From: Desulfurobacterium sp.
GTDB lineage: Bacteria; Aquificota; Aquificia; Desulfurobacteriales; Desulfurobacteriaceae
Direction of reading: 5' to 3'
DNA length: 23,782 bases
Assembly: GCA_026988135.1 (NCBI GenBank)
Contig: JALSLT010000018.1
Coordinates: 1-23,782 of the forward strand
Shown here: positions 23,572 to 23,782 of the stretch, one piece after another
How the letters are laid out: each line of letters starts with the position of its first letter
Numbering within the stretch: position 1 is the stretch's first letter
Notes under the pieces: model-generated
Databases searched by the model: none
Told to the model about the DNA's origin: nothing
The model's input: the letters and a program-made list of their open reading frames with translations, nothing else
Made by a program: the position numbers and the translations under genes

Positions 23572-23782
23572 CTATTTCCCAAGGTAGTATTTTGCAATCT
23601 GATTTTCCGGGTCAAGAACAATTACATCAGCAAATATGGAATATGCCTTCTTATTCTTTCCCTGGGCTATTAGGTCAAGTCCGAGTTCCGTGAGGAAAGA
23701 TACATTTGCAGGGTATAATGCGAGCATTTTCCTTGAAACTTTTTCTGCAAGGTCTCCTTTTCCTTGATTTCTGAGAGCTATG
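23572..23782 (-). CDS. TPR-repeat protein, C-terminal fragment
   Basis: The last 70 codons of a gene whose 5' part lies beyond the window. Readable sequence includes GKGDLAEKVSRKMLALYPAN and ELGLDLIAQGKNKKAYSIFA followed by LDPENQIAKYYLGK, the helix-turn-helix pattern of tetratricopeptide repeats (about two repeats, with the LDPEN signature). The TAG stop is 2 nt from the GTG of the AddB-like gene, so the two are co-transcribed. TPR proteins are protein-interaction scaffolds; no specific role can be given from this fragment. Confidence 0.7.
   Translation of the reverse strand, partial: IALRNQGKGDLAEKVSRKMLALYPANVSFLTELGLDLIAQGKNKKAYSIFADVIVLDPENQIAKYYLGK

Overview
The window reads as a compact, AT-rich bacterial chromosome segment. 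Genes are packed almost wall to wall, with 4-8 bp stop/start overlaps inside operons and 24-83 bp overlaps where convergent genes meet. No stretch longer than about 255 bp lacks a gene. No tRNA, rRNA, insertion sequence, phage gene or CRISPR array was seen. The gene set suggests an Aquificota-type chemolithoautotroph, most like the low-GC Desulfurobacterium group: a two-subunit pyruvate/2-oxoglutarate-type carboxylase, a phosphoglycerate-mutase-like enzyme beside it, PgpA and a dnaG-rpoD operon. This placement is inferred from protein character and was not tested by a search.

Layout. (1) 1-2269, minus strand: murD then ftsW, part of a division/cell-wall cluster. (2) 2356-8720, plus strand: M16 peptidase, pgpA, biotin carboxylase subunit, biotin-carrying carboxyltransferase subunit, a histidine phosphatase, then after a hairpin sfsA. 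(3) 8662-9048, minus: a small unknown gene with its own good promoter. (4) 11755-9303, minus: amino-acid permease, msrA and an unknown two-helix membrane protein. (5) 11871-14536, plus: Tat-exported alkaline phosphatase and a YibE/F multi-pass membrane protein. (6) 15377-14454, minus: a histone-deacetylase-fold amidohydrolase. (7) 15436-16284, plus: an RluA-type pseudouridine synthase. (8) 23782-16261, minus: the end of a TPR gene, a degenerate AddB-like nuclease, a lipoprotein plus LysM coiled-coil pair flanked by a consensus promoter and a clear terminator, then dnaG and rpoD.

How the genes work together. Central carbon fixation and anaplerosis (carboxylase pair), serine/glycolytic phosphate chemistry, phospholipid synthesis (PgpA) and envelope building (MurD, FtsW, LysM/lipoprotein) sit beside the core replication-transcription pair DnaG/RpoD. 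The two best promoters (-35/-10 of TTGACA/TAGAAT and TTGACC/TAAAAT, both with 17-nt spacers) fit the sigma-70-type RpoD encoded here.

I see no obvious defence island or biosynthetic cluster. The least explained parts are the lipoprotein/LysM pair, the AddB-like protein lacking its Walker A and iron-sulfur cysteines, two unknown genes at 8662-9878, and the alkaline phosphatase-YibE/F unit with its phased upstream repeats.
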